Assembly: GCA_034190875.2 (NCBI GenBank)
Contig: CM067348.1
Location: 26,393,581-26,457,580 of the forward strand
From: Urechis unicinctus
Taxonomy: Eukaryota; Annelida; Polychaeta; Xenopneusta; Urechidae
DNA: 64,000 bases
Direction of reading: 5' to 3'
Every line of letters begins with the position of its first letter. Positions within the stretch are counted from its first letter, which is position 1. Both the position numbers and the translations under genes were made by a program. The notes beneath the pieces were generated by a model, which saw nothing but the letters and a program-made list of their open reading frames with translations, did no database searches and was not told the origin of the DNA. Positions 1-11,217 of the stretch are shown piece by piece.

Positions 1-857
1 TGTGGTGATGTATATTGCTCAAATTCGTATTCCCGCTGTTGGCCATGGACTCGGTCATACGCTCTTGATAACAGAACACTAATGCATCGATAATTACCTG
101 ATAGCATCACACTGATAACGTAATTAGATACACGCAAATAAGAAAAAATTGGTCTGAATAATTACGCACGCGCAAATAACACCTGGCCTTAAATTACCTG
201 ACCATTTTACATCTTGGAATGGCTCAGCGTCAACCATGAGCTATGTTTGGTTTATTTATAACGTCTCATAATGATGTAAATAGAAAAAAAATCATCCATT
301 GCTACTATCTTTTCACAGCAGACTAAACATGTACAAATATTAATGATTCAACCCCAGCTTCATTGATTACAAATAATAATGCCAGAGAAAATCAAACCAA
401 TGAAATTTTGATTCAAATATGGCAAATTAGGAGAACATGGAAAACAAACAAGGCCTTACAAGAAGCACCAATTCATCACTATTACAAAAACATTAATTGA
501 TAGCAGTCAAATTATTATAAGGCTGTGTAAAAAAACCTGACACATTGAAAGTTGAGTGTTTGAAAAATATATACAATCATCAAAACTATTGTGAAAATGG
601 TACACAAAAGTTAACAATGGAAGCTTATAGCTTTTGGAATGAAAAACAATACAGAATATAAGAGAAATGTACAGCTTTGGTTCTAAGCATGCAACTTAAG
701 TGGATGTATGTTAAAGAACTACAAATAAAATGGAAACATTTAATTCATGTATCTAGGTATCAAGGTATTTTATACAACAACCACCCAAATAAGTTTTTTT
801 TCATTCAACCAAGGGGTTAACCTAAACCGAACCGTGAACATTGAACACCCTTTAACC
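1..857. other. AT-rich non-coding flank
   Basis: No open frame or repeat that I can support. It lies 3' of the minus-strand CD225 gene and probably includes its 3' UTR. Confidence 0.5.
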
Positions 858-1581
858 TTAGTTGTTCCAATCATTGACGGCGTTGTTAAAATCGTTCACA
901 CCGCCGTTCCAATCACTGTTACCGTTATTCAGTTCATTGTTAACGACTTCGTTGACGACCACCACGTAGTAAACGATGATGGCGATGTAGAGGAGGATGC
1001 CGATGACGAGTCCAGCGATGGACACGCCCATTGAAGCACGTCCCATGGCGCGTGCTCCTTCAGCATCCCCGGTATTGGCCCGATCCTGACCAACAACTGA
1101 AACATCAAGTTTCTCATTAAACTGTGGTCTAGATGATGAAAAGATTTCCTCCTAAAATTTACGATTGTGATGTTGCACAGGTGCAGGGGTTCAAAATTAC
1201 GATGCCATGTAAGGCTATTGAATTTGTTGAGATAATTAACCATCAAGGCAAACAACACTTAATTTTTCACAACAGCATTATTGTTTATGGTAAAAGAGCT
1301 CAAATTTGACAAATGAGGAATGCAGTCACAGATTGCCAAGTAAACTTACTGGCAAAGATGAATGCAATGGCTCCGAAGATCCATCCGCAGCACCAATACA
1401 CAACACAAGCGAAAGCGATATGTGCCACAAATGACTGCACCGGAGTTGGTGACGTCTGCATCACCATGACGGTGGTGTTTCCGCCGACTTGCTGCTGCGG
1501 GGGCCCAGGGTAGCCAGGAGGGCAGCCCTGCGGCTGGGTCATCATAACGTTCGGCTGACCTATAAATAGATTGGTCGCCAT
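858..1581 (-). CDS. CD225/dispanin (IFITM-like) membrane protein, two exons
   Basis: Exon 1 is 1581..1350 (232 nt) and exon 2 is 1096..858 (239 nt). The donor is GTAAGT and the acceptor TTTCAG, and the phase-1 join gives 156 residues with no stop. The N-terminus is cytosolic-type and rich in Pro, Gln and Gly (CPPGYPGPPQQQ). It is followed by a first hydrophobic segment (HIAFACVVYWCCGWIFGAIA, about residues 55-77). A short polar loop has the family-like run GDAEGARAMGRAS, followed by a second long hydrophobic segment (SIAGLVIGILLYIAIIVYYV). The tail is Asn- and Asp-rich with repeated NDWNN-type motifs. Two membrane segments joined by a D/A-x-GARxAxxxA loop are the CD225 hallmark. The family includes antiviral IFITMs and proline-rich synaptic proteins, and the specific role here cannot be told. 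The adjacent CC in the first segment could be palmitoylated, as in IFITMs (inference). Confidence 0.85.
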
Positions 1582-1960
1582 GAAATAACTGCGTAAATAG
1601 CTGTCAACTACTTAAATGTAGGAAAGTAATAATGAGAGGATGCAAGGTCATCGTCCCTTACAAATCTGTGCTATTCAATAACATTCTGCCTTAACAGACA
1701 AACGTTATCACTTAAACAAATTTGGTCCCGTTTCATAGTAATTACACAAGGCTCCCTCCCACAAAATATGACGCATTGTAACGCTGACAAGAGGTATTTC
1801 TTTAGCTTATTTAAACTTTCAAGATGACCCTTTATGTTAGTGCCTTTTATCGACCACTCCCACTTCAGTTTATGACACAGCTTTTGTAACAGATATTGTG
1901 ACAGATAATCCGTTTGAAATGGTGCGAACCTTAAACTTTGTTCGCGGCCGCAAGATTTTA

Positions 1961-2259
1961 ACACAAGAGGCCCATGGGTACATGGGGGAACTTGGCGAAC
2001 TGCATCCAAACAATTGCAACAATATCTGAATCGGGCCAAAATTGGCCAAAATCGGCCAAAAATTACCTAAGTTATCATGCCTTTTATGTTGAAAATCATT
2101 ATGATTGCAAAGTGATTCTTGGGAAATGAAACATCATAACGTACAAATCATCATTACGTTATAATATATACAATAAGATGAATTAGTTGGCCGATTTTGA
2201 AATTTTCCTTATGCAGTTCGCCAAGTTCCCCCATGTTCCCTTGGGCCTCTTGCTTGTGT
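1961..2259. repeat. Imperfect inverted repeat, foldback element
   Basis: The left arm, 1961-2004, is the near reverse complement of the right arm, 2212-2259; both contain the GAACTTGGCGAACTGCA core. Inner arms (GGCCAAAATCGGCC at 2044-2057 against TTGGCCGATTTTGAAATTTT at 2187-2206) continue the symmetry around a spacer of about 120 bp. It is probably a MITE-like or foldback insertion. Target duplication not determined. Confidence 0.65.
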
Positions 2260-2403
2260 AGCGCGAGAGGCGAGGCGATTTGACCTGATTCCCACAGCCA
2301 GCCGCCTCTCTCAAGCAGCGCGCTGGGGCACTGTGGATTCCTTTGTTCTGCGCGACAGGGCGGCTGCAGTGAAGAGCAAGCAGAATTGACACCCACTGTA
2401 CTT

Positions 2404-3090
2404 CAAACTTACTTTGTGAGAAAACTGTTGGGTATTTAGAGCTGAAAATTATACACTTTGTTCAGAATTGAATGGGCTTCCTTCTCGAGCAAACCAATTC
2501 ACGATACGACCATTCGCGACAGAGAAACGACGCGATAACTTCAGATTTTAGTCGAATTTTAACTTTCACTCGTTCGTGACCGGAAATGACATCAGCGACA
2601 TCCCCAAAAGAATCATCATTCGGTACACGCTCTCCATGGTAACATTTTACCCACGTTTTGTGACCCTCGAACGAATATTGTCGATTTTACAAGTGATCGA
2701 AAAAAAATTGCCCAATTTAGCTGTTTTCCGAACTTTTACCGGCGATTCGTGAGAAAACTACGCATAATTCCTGCTGTTACACAGTGTACGAAATGTTACT
2801 CGAAAAGTAACCTTCAGATTCATGTTTAAATTTTTAAAATCGACCCAGTAGTATTTAACATATTGGGGTGTTAATGCATTTGGGGGGTCACTTTTTAACT
2901 TTAAGCTCAGTTTGTGAGAAAACTATAAGACATAAACAATTAGATTAATAAGTTTCAAGTTTGGAAGTGTATGGGCTACCTTCAGGTGCAAACATTTTTA
3001 CGATACGACCATTAACGACGGAGAAATAAAGCGATAAATTCGGATTGCACAGCTAAATAACGTTGTTTTGCTCGTAACCGGAAGTGACGT
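2404..3090. repeat. Diverged direct repeat pair
   Basis: Segments 2404-2610 and 2907-3090 align as diverged copies. Shared blocks in the same order are TTTGTGAGAAAACT, GGGCT(T/A)CCTTC, ACGATACGACCATT, CG..GGAGAAA and a CGTAACCGGAAGTGAC-like block. A third, weaker match lies near 3605-3700 (ATTAACGGAGTTATTCGAGA). The tract looks like an old repeated element, and no coding is seen. Confidence 0.55.
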
Positions 3091-3380
3091 CATCGACATA
3101 AAAAAAACCACTTATCTTCCGATAGCCAGTGCTTCTGTGAACATTCGACCCAATTTTTATGACCATCCATCGAATATTGTTGAAGTTATAAGCGATGGAA
3201 AAATGTTGTAAAACACTGCCACAAATTTTCGAGTGGGGGCTACGGGGCGAAATATGCATATTTTTTTCATGATATTTGACATGGAAAGTTGGCGAATAAA
3301 TCAGACTACAAGGGACTGTAAAATTTTTAAAAAATCGCACCGTAGGTTAAGATGATATCAAGGATTGAAAAATTCACAAC

Positions 3381-3770
3381 GTGACCTTGACCTTAATATG
3401 AGGTCAAGGTCAAAACAAAACCTCTCGGTTCTGCGCATTATTAGTCACAATCATTTTTTTAAAAAAAATCCGAGAAATTTTCAAAATTGCTTTATAAGCA
3501 CTCAAAATATTCATGAAACTTTTGTTGCCATTTGGACCGATACCACTTTTTTTCGACCTTAGACGCTTGGGAAAACCATTGGTTGGATCGCCGTATATGT
3601 ATTTAGAAAAAGTTTGCAAATTGAATGAGCTACACGATGGTGTAAAGTTTTAAACAATCGGACCATTATTAACGGAGTTATTCGAGATACAAGTTTTTCA
3701 CTTATTCGATGACCTTGACCTTAGTTTTTGGTCAAGGTCAAAACAAAACCTCTGGGTTCTGCGCATCATT
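3381..3770. repeat. Duplicated module with paired TCAAGGTCA sites
   Basis: 3381-3440 and 3710-3770 share about 60 bp: GACCTTGACCTTA, a short loop, then GGTCAAGGTCAAAACAAAACCTC and GGTTCTGCGCAT. Each module is a small palindrome carrying the extended nuclear-receptor half-site TCAAGGTCA on both strands. It lies in a repetitive tract that ends in an ACATCCAAAC tandem (3851-3885), so a transposon origin is more likely than a promoter. Confidence 0.5.
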
Positions 3771-4547
3771 GACGCCTAACGATTGGCGAAGAAAAAAATG
3801 GAAAATTTCAAAAATTGCGACCTGTATCGCGAAACAAAAAAAGTGTTACATACATCCAAACATCCAAACATCCAAACTAACAAACTTACAAACCGGGACG
3901 ATCGCCATAACTTGGCGTTCCAAAAACGCCAAGTTAATAAGAATCAAGGGAACACATCTCCATCCCTGCATATGCACTTGAGAATCGTTGGTGCCAGTAA
4001 AGGAAAGTTATCAAATGATAAGTTTCTCATGAGAGTATTGAGGAAGGTGATATAGGAATACAAGCCCCCAACTGATACTTAATGCCTACGCCTGTTATTC
4101 ATAAAATTGCTGTACCTGCTTGCTGGTCATAGCCGGCGTTGTATGGGTCAACACGGGGTTTCTGGGAATCCATGGTGTTCTGGCAAGATACTGAACAGGG
4201 CAGAAGAACGATAGGGTTTTGAAATATACATATCTAAACAAATATACTAATATCATTCTGTATAAAATTCAGGGGTGGAAACTAACTTTTTCAGCTACCG
4301 GCCACCCGGGCAGGTACCTGAGAAAAGTTACCGGCCCGCCTATAAACCTACCGGCCCAAAATATGTGTAAGGACTTACTGCGCCATGAGTGTCTTAGTTA
4401 TTCAAACAAAAACGCATATTCAGAACAAAACCTCATATTCAGAAATAACAAAAAAAAACACCTGAAACTTCAGCAAGTAGATGACAGGTGGTCACAGTAT
4501 ATCAAATACAACTGCTCATACAAAAACCTAAATAAACAAATCACAGA

Positions 4548-4709
4548 TTATATGTCTTTTAGCTCCTCCCCATAGGCAAGTTCTTGCAGCCTTTCAAGTG
4601 CGACACACACAGTTAAAGTGTCATCTTCCTCACCATCACTCTCCTCATCAGTGTCTCCTTTCCCCTCCATCAACATGACTCGCTTCTTTTTGGGGCCACC
4701 GTAACTCAT
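4548..4709 (-). CDS. Small acidic ORF, possible first exon, unrecognised
   Basis: It encodes 53 residues from the ATG at 4709 to a TAA at 4548. The sequence starts MSYGGPKKKR and continues with an acidic stretch (GDTDEESDGEEDDTLTV) and a short helical end (ALERLQELAYGEELKDI). A basic PKKKR followed by an acid-rich run is typical of the start of a nuclear protein, but no domain can be named. It could be a complete small protein or the first exon of a lost gene. An unusual CCGG-rich tract with repeated TACCGGCC (4297-4362) lies just downstream. Confidence 0.3.
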   Translation of the reverse strand: MSYGGPKKKRVMLMEGKGDTDEESDGEEDDTLTVCVALERLQELAYGEELKDI

Positions 4710-4849
4710 AGCTATCAATGTCTGGCGATTAAAGCATTATTGTCATGATATCATTTAAGGTAGTTGTGTTGAAGCTGGATAAGCCCCAGTGCCCTTGTAA
4801 AAAGGACCTTTTTTAAGTTGCTCTTTGTTTTCAATGCATTGAAAAAAAT

Positions 4850-5026
4850 TCATGGTCGAATACCAGCCACTCCCTTATCTTCCCTGAATCGTCTCGCCTC
4901 CATTTCTCGTTGAACATCCTTGTCCTGCGATCTCTTTCGTAGGTACTCGCCGATTCCTTCTGTTTCTCTCAGACAAGCGCCAGGTTGACAGTTGACGCCC
5001 CAACAAGCCATCGTCACAGCTGACAT
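4850..5026 (-). CDS. Small charged ORF, 58 residues, unrecognised
   Basis: The ATG at 5026 opens MSAVTMACWGVNCQPGACL, followed by a strongly charged helix (EYLRKRSQDKDVQREMEARR) and a stop at 4850. The same frame is open upstream to 5101, and the later ATG is preferred because the upstream residues look random. The shape, a short hydrophobic Cys-containing start and a charged helical tail, resembles small organelle-associated proteins, but I recognise no family. It is on the same strand as the acidic ORF at 4548-4709; no splice join between them is evident. Confidence 0.3.
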   Translation of the reverse strand: MSAVTMACWGVNCQPGACLRETEGIGEYLRKRSQDKDVQREMEARRFREDKGVAGIRP

Positions 5027-5113
5027 GTTAAGCAGAGTAGAATATGCGGTAGCCGAGTACAGACCGGAGCGACGACCTTCATAAGCTTGACGGTGACGCA
5101 CAGTTTATCCATT

Positions 5114-5380
5114 GGGGGGGGGGGGGGGGGGGGGGTGGTTGTTTTTTAGTGGGGTGTGCCGCCAATTTGGGTGTTTTTTGGGGGGCATTTTGGTATACAA
5201 ATGGGTCGTTATTTCTTGAAGACAAGTATAGCACTGGGTCGTTTTTTTGGCAATGACCTGGATTACCAGGTACGTATTTTTGACAGCGAGTATAGCAATG
5301 GATATTTGTTTTGTGATGGGTATCCAAGATGATGCTCAATATTGGGTGTTTGCTCAAGTTCCCTGGGTCGATGCTGGCCA
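5114..5380 (+). mobile_element. Poly-G-headed repeat, truncated copy
   Basis: A run of 22 G (5114-5135) is followed by GTGGGGTGTGCCGCC-like sequence and loosely repeated GGGTCGTT units (near 5204 and 5237). The GGGGTGTGCCGC block recurs immediately after the G run of the better-preserved insertion at 7496-7789, so both belong to one family. The right end of this copy was not found. Confidence 0.5.
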
Positions 5381-5583
5381 GCCCTATCAGTTAGCGTGGT
5401 TGCGTTGTTTAAAAATAAAAGACAAGTTTTATGGCATGACAAGCAAACAGAAAGGTCAGGTCCGTACATTCTCCTTCCACTGTTTCCTGCAATATCGTCT
5501 ACCTCACGGGCCGAACGTCCTGGGGCGCTCGTTGATAGCCTGCGGGCCCGAGTCACACATCTGTTTATTTAGTGGCCGATAAA

Positions 5584-5780
5584 TATTCCATGCGATAAAT
5601 ATTCTGATCGCATGGCACCCTACTCTCAGCCAATCAGAGCTCGAGAAAAAGCTCGTGGGTGATATGGGAAAAGACATATCCCCTTATCGCATGGCACCCT
5701 ACTCTCAGCCAATCAGAGCTCGTGAAAAAGCTCGGTTTTTTTTCCCATATCGCCTCAAACGCACAGTTTGCCATGCGATA
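5584..5780 (+). mobile_element. ATCGCATGG-family MITE, internally duplicated
   Basis: A block of about 47 bp starting CGCATGGCACCCTACTCTCA and running through the GCTCGAGAAAAAGCTCG palindrome occurs twice (about 5609-5655 and 5688-5735). It is bracketed by CATGCGATAA and CCCATATCGC ends. The same sequence is found in reverse complement at 14456-14528. Confidence 0.6.
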
Positions 5781-6330
5781 ACTGCAACGTGTCCATATAT
5801 CACCGAGAAACAACTTCACTTGAGATGGTCCCTCACAGAGCACCGCTGCTCTAGCATGGCAACACTACGGAGGTTCTTAATATCACGCACACTTTACAAG
5901 TCTTAAAACGAAGGTTTTCTCAAGAGTCATTTGCTGGCAGGCCGCTAATCTGGTTGCGTATCGCTCATCGGGAAGTCACGGTATTATCCCATCTCACCGG
6001 AATCATGCTGAGGCGCGAAATTGTAACACCTGCCGAGCTGTGTCTACTGCGCTACAGTGTTGCTAACAACAAACAACGGCGAAGTCGGCGGAGCTCTGAT
6101 TACCATAGTTAGGAAATTCCTGCAAGTCTCACACAACAAATTATCGAAGCATAGAGTCGAAAAAAGATAAATATCCGAGATCTCCTATAGTTGAATCCGT
6201 CATGCCAGGCAGCTGAGGCCGAAGCGGGGATTAAGGGACTACCTCTCATATTTACAGGTCCCAGGCAGATACCTTACATAACATAGGTTCACGCTAATTA
6301 ACATTACTAGGAGACAGTGTCGTGCTTGAT
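5781..6330. other. No gene recognised
   Basis: Short frames only and no family match. It lies between two members of the ATCGCATGG repeat family. Confidence 0.4.
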
Positions 6331-6361
6331 TATCGCGTGTAGGTGCCATCGCGATAAGTAT

Positions 6362-6429
6362 GTTATCGCATGGTCACGTGGATGATATGGGATAACTAAC
6401 ACATATCATCCACGTGACCATGCGATAAC
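6362..6429. repeat. Perfect 28-bp palindrome (hairpin MITE)
   Basis: Arm 6362-6389 is the exact reverse complement of 6402-6429, with a 12-nt loop (6390-6401). The arm begins GTTATCGCATGGTCACGTGG. A related AGGTGCCATCGCGATAAGTA unit lies directly upstream (6341-6361). The palindrome recurs in diverged form at 11569-11666. Confidence 0.85.
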
Positions 6430-6765
6430 CAACACACATAGCTGTCTCTTGGGGGAACGCGCACGTTGAATGAATGTTGTATTGTTTAACCCGTTTATTT
6501 TTAAACTCCACATCATGCCCTTAAAGGTATACTCCACTGTAACGTATTATGTATGGGCCTCTTCGTAATCGGTCAGTATAGTGGCCGCCTGTGATTGGTC
6601 AGCCAATTACAGGTGGAGGACTGGTCTCATGAGGGGACATGGGATTGTGTATGTATTGAAGGAGCGTCCAAGTTTCGGGAGCTTACCCCCAGGATCCGAA
6701 GCGGGTGGACGCGACTCCAATATATACAGCATAAGACCGGTTATAATGCGTGTTGATATCATAGT

Positions 6766-7174
6766 GAGTGAGTGAGAATAGGGTTTAACGGCACACCAAC
6801 ACATATGTGTTATATTGTGCCAAGAAAGGTTAATAGATAAGATTGCCCTGATTAAGCAGCCGCCTTCTAGGATAAATGAAAATGGAGATGGAAAAGATAA
6901 AAATGGAAACGATTATCCTAGGGCCAGTCACCACAAGCCGATTGACTGGACCAGGCCATTCCAGCCTCTCGTCTAGGCGAAATCCGGGCCAGAGTGTTAT
7001 GTTGCAGATATGGCCCTCAAAAGGACCACTCCCCCTCAACCACCAGGAACCCATTGTCCACCGACACGAGTCGCAACCCACGGCCAACAGGTTGCCCCCT
7101 ATTAGTCGCCTCTTACGACATGCAGAAGGATACAGTGGACCTATTCTACCCCCGGACCCACAGGGGGATGTTGG
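6766..7174 (+). mobile_element. SINE-like element with 9-bp target duplication
   Basis: This 409-bp segment is flanked by perfect direct repeats TATCATAGT (6757-6765 and 7175-7183). It starts GAGTGAGTGAGAATAGGG, contains TTAGTCGCCTCTTACGACAT (7100-7119) and ends with a CCCCCGGACCCACAGGGGG hairpin. From memory, this start, CTCTTACGACA core and terminal hairpin are common in mollusc interspersed repeats. No poly-A tail is visible. It is probably non-autonomous, and frames inside it are not genes. Confidence 0.7.
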
Positions 7175-7183
7175 TATCATAGT

Positions 7184-7486
7184 CAATAAATATATCACGT
7201 ACGCAGTGAAGTCTTGATATATCTGAGTATACTGCTCAAGCCACTACATAAGAAAGCCCCGAACGAATAGTAAACCAGAAATACCCTCACAACAATTGAC
7301 TTGAGTGCCTGTTTAAAGTAACCTAGTCAATCCGCAAAACAACTACCCACGAGCGCCCCATCTTTCCGCACGATTAGCAAGTTAAATGCTCTGAAAACTT
7401 TCATGACCGGTTGATGGTTGTAGTTGATTTTATCAGCTTCCTGTTAAACAGGATGTAGGGATCGCATCCTTGTTGAAACACGAAGC
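7184..7486. other. No gene recognised
   Basis: Unique-looking sequence between the SINE-like element and the poly-G element. No supported feature. Confidence 0.4.
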
Positions 7487-7495
7487 CGTTCTCTC

Positions 7496-7789
7496 CCGGG
7501 GGGGGGGGGGGGGGCTTGGCTTTATATTGGATAGGGGTGTGCCGCGGGACCTAAAAAATCCGTACCCGTCGTACAAGGTCAAAATGGCCAAAAAGCATAC
7601 CCCGTCGTACAAGGTATTATGCGAATGTATAACCCGTCGTACACATTAAACCTGAAAAACATACCCCGTCGTACAAGTATGAGGCCAAAAAACCCGTCGT
7701 ACAAGTCGAGAGGCCGAAAAAACATACCCCGTCGCGCGGCACATATATACTTCCTCTATACACTTAAGTTTCCCCCCCCCCCCCCCCGG
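7496..7789. mobile_element. Insertion with poly-G/poly-C terminal inverted repeats
   Basis: The segment begins CC followed by 17 G and ends with 16 C followed by GG, so its ends are inverted repeats. It is flanked by the direct repeat CGTTCTCTC (7487-7495 and 7790-7798), consistent with a 9-bp target-site duplication. The interior holds GGGGTGTGCCGCGGG and then about six units of CCCGTCGTAC (near 7565, 7601, 7633, 7665, 7693 and 7728) spaced roughly 28-36 bp. It has no credible coding capacity. Confidence 0.65.
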
Positions 7790-7799
7790 CGTTCTCTCC

Positions 7800-10700
7800 A
7801 CAGGAACCCACTCAGTTCATTCAACGAGCTCATTCGGTTTCGCAGGACTCATATATCAATATTTGATGTATAGCAAACAAATGCCATGCATCGATCGGCA
7901 GTAAGCCTTGGGAGCGACACACGAAAGTTTTTCAGACTTTTGAAATGTTGTTTACTAGCTGTTGATAAATCCGCACAGCGCTACAAGCGCACGTGGTTAT
8001 CTCAGGCGAGTACTGTGCAATAAGGACGCACCAACTCCTCATGTAACTTGAACCAACAGCGCAGCTCTGCCGGTAAGCACCAGACTCGCTAAAACACAAG
8101 GGTTAGGAATTTAGTGAATGGGGGTGGGGGGAGGGGGGGGGGGGGTTTCGAACAAATCAGTGATTGGATGAAATGAAGTGGGATGGGTGGTGGAAGAGGG
8201 GGGGGGGTCATTCCGCATTGTAAACAGTGACTCGAAAAAAAGAGTCAAACTTTGTTGAGGGTTTCCTTATAATCCCCCAAAATGACTACAAACATGACAA
8301 TGGATGTAAGTATTAGTCACTTCAGTCCATTAATGTCAGCATCTGACCTAGAATGTGTGGAAGTCGAACGGGTGTTCGATATAATCACATTCAACTTTAA
8401 ATTTAACATGGGTGTTAATCCACACGCCATCATCTACTAGCCTCCGTGATGCACTAAGAAGGAGTCCAGGAGGAAATGTTATTGAGTACATGTTGTCTCA
8501 ACATGCTGTAAAACAGAACTGCTTATTGTTTTATGCATGGGGAGGCCGATTGCCTCTCGAATAAACCAACCGGGATGGACACGGTGGAACTACATCTTAG
8601 CCATAGCATATATAAATATATATAAATATATATATATATATACATCGAATCGCTGGTATAGAGTTATTAATAAAAAGTTGCGGTGGTTCGGCGCTTGAGT
8701 CACAGTGACAGTGTACATATTATTTTGTGGAACCTTTATTGGGGGATCATTAATCAGCGCTTCGGATGTGACCCCTCCAGAACGATGGAGCACAGATGTA
8801 ACACAACTGAAGTCTGTCTAGTAGTCGGGAAACACGGATTTATTTATGGTAGATGGAACCAATAACAAGTATCTAACAGTCTTAGTATGAGTAATGTTGG
8901 CCAAAGGTCTATTTTCGGAAATGACAATTAACGTAGAACTTGCTGTGATGACAGTTTTTACCCAACCAAAAGTGCACGAACAACTGTTGTCTTCGAGCGC
9001 AGTTGAGCTCTTTCCCGCGGGACTTGTGTGTATTTTTACCAGGTGTTTGTACCCAAAGTTTACCTACCTTTTTATTGGGGGATATGGCTGAAACTTTGGT
9101 CAACTTATCACAATTGAACAAATATAAACGAACAACACTAACCTTTCGATCGGTGTGTGAATGAGTTGGATATATTGTGATGTCAGAATTGTCAGTGACC
9201 AAGAAGTGTCTGCGCCAGACAGTCAGTAACAAATCGCCTTCTTGCGAATGGGCGAACCATTTGAAATCGTTGATGGGAAGTGTGTGTGTGTGTTGTCAAG
9301 GAATTGGGTGGACTCGCATTTCGGCTGTTGTTGGTAAGGCGTTTTCCTTGCATGGTCCGTTATTTTACACTTTGCTGGGGCTTTTGCGTCTTACTCTTCA
9401 GCGGTCTGTAAGTTTCCGCGCAAGCTGGTAGTTGGATGAGAGGAAATGTGACCGTCTCTATTATGTGTCATAAAAGGCATGAGAATAAAAGCGACATTCT
9501 TTGGGTCATCCCATTTGATAGGCGTTTGACACGCTCAACAGAGACTCCCGCAGTTAGTTGAGAATCGTTTTCGACTAGAATTAAAGGTACAGGTTATGCA
9601 AAGGAATCCAATTCGTATAAGGATCCCTTGAGTGTGATTGGCCATTCACAATTATTTATAATTTATTCCTTAGTTTATTCTAAATTGTATGTGAAACATA
9701 CCGGTATGAAGATTTTTGAAGGACTTGATTTGCAATATAAAGCAAGCGGATGAAATATATTCTGCTGTGATCCCACTTAACATTCAACTTCATTTAAATA
9801 AAATCAAGTAGAATAGTTTTACGAATCAGGCACGTACCAACTCCTTTTACCTATTCCTTTCATACTCATACACAGCAATACCACTGACAAGCCATTTGGC
9901 AAAAAACACGACAAAACACCTTACATGGCAGCTCGTTGACTCGCGCAGTGACTAATATCAATGGAAAAGTAAATCGCCACACCCAAGCCGGATGCCGTTC
10001 TGTTATTCAGTAGTAGTCAACATATTTTCTGACATAGTTGGTACGATTTCACAAGGCTGAAAGCGACCGAATATTTAGTCAAAGGGTATTCTGTGTAAGT
10101 AAGAGCTGCTCGCTTGACCCTGACAACTTAAAAATCGGATGTGAATTCGCTCTCAAAGGAGACATTGGTGTCGCGTCTTGCGATTTTTTTAGTATATTGA
10201 ACCGTCTAGTCATTTTAAATCGCACGTAATGCGCACTACAATCGCTTTGTGTGTCGCTATAGATCGCACTGAAATCGATATCTTGCGTGCGGCTCTTGAG
10301 CAAAGCGAGCGCATGAAACCGATTCCAAACATCCGCATTCTGGCGTACGTCGGACAATGTGACACTGACCATTCAGAGACAATGACTCAAAAGTACCCGA
10401 GAGTCACGGTTTCTGATCGGAGCTTCCCAAATCAGGGATGCTTGACCACTGGATGGCATGTTCTCAGCCTGGACTCAGTATTGAATATCATTAGCATGTA
10501 AACATGGGCCGCAGCAAGGGGCTAGAGGTCCTTGACTAGGGGTTCCCCCCTGTTACCTAGCATGGCCCTCACCGCAAATAGTGACAACGGTTGTCTCCCC
10601 CATTTCCGACTGACTGGCTAAGTGCATATGATCCTTCAAAAGTTATTTCATCATGGTTTACTTTCGCCCCATTGCAAATGTATCATAATGTGCGTATTGA

Positions 10701-10998
10701 GGATAAGTAGACTGGGTAGGCTGGAGTCGTATAATGCTTTGATTACATCAACGTGCGTCGAATCCTCATGATTTTCTAATCAAGTTCTCGATAGACCAAA
10801 CATATTTCGCATATTTTTAATATATTAAGTACGATTTTCTACTCACATCACTTACAGTGAATCGTAGGGAACTATTTCCGGTCCCCAGTGCAATGCATTG
10901 TGGATGAGAAGGAGACTGATATCTGATGGTTAGCACGTCTTCATCCAGGCATACTGTGTCGAATTTCGTAAACATCGTAACGCAAGTGTTCCCTGACC
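7800..10998. other. Gene-poor stretch
   Basis: It contains G-rich tracts (8120-8145 and near 8197-8207), a short TA tract (8609-8642) and a GTGTGTGT run (9280-9291). A 90-residue plus-strand frame at 10229-10501 has no recognisable feature. I see no supported gene. Confidence 0.4.
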
Positions 10999-11217
10999 CT
11001 AACTCAACCTTCTATTAGACAATTCTCGGCAACACTCGACGTCCGTCGGTATCGACCCGCATTGTCCACACTGACGCCATTGTGTATTACCGACTCTTTC
11101 ACGGAATTCGTCAGAGCTGCTGCTGTCTGTATCAGTTGTAACATCTCTGCTAATTTTGTCGCGTTCGTTTGGCAAGTATTCAGGCTCAAATGAATAACCT
11201 TGGATCTGCCTGCGCAC
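10999..11217 (-). pseudogene. P2RX7 C-terminal-like family exon (fragment)
   Basis: The minus frame reads IQGYSFEPEYLPNE, an acidic Ser-rich run (DSSSSDE), then ERVGNTQWRQCGQCGS and a CC pair (VECCREL). The order YSFEPE, acidic linker, GNTxWCxCGxC and CC matches the zinc-binding N-terminal part of the large invertebrate family related to the cytoplasmic C-terminal domain of P2X7 receptors. The first Cys of the usual WCxCGxC is Arg here. The frame stops after NRRLS. A GTTGAG possible donor near 11001 could splice onward, but I did not find the C-terminal exon at lower coordinates. It is probably a fragment or decayed copy; these genes often spread with repeats. Confidence 0.5.

Noticed and set aside
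5263..5582. Overlapping frames of 76-111 residues on both strands
   Set aside because: They partly overlap the poly-G-headed repeat, have no domain features, and conflict with each other.
6876..7217. 113-residue plus frame and 122-residue minus frame
   Set aside because: Both lie inside the SINE-like element.
10229..10501. 90-residue plus frame
   Set aside because: It looks protein-like at first, but a 97-residue minus frame overlaps it on the opposite strand, there are no domain features, and no splice signals support either.
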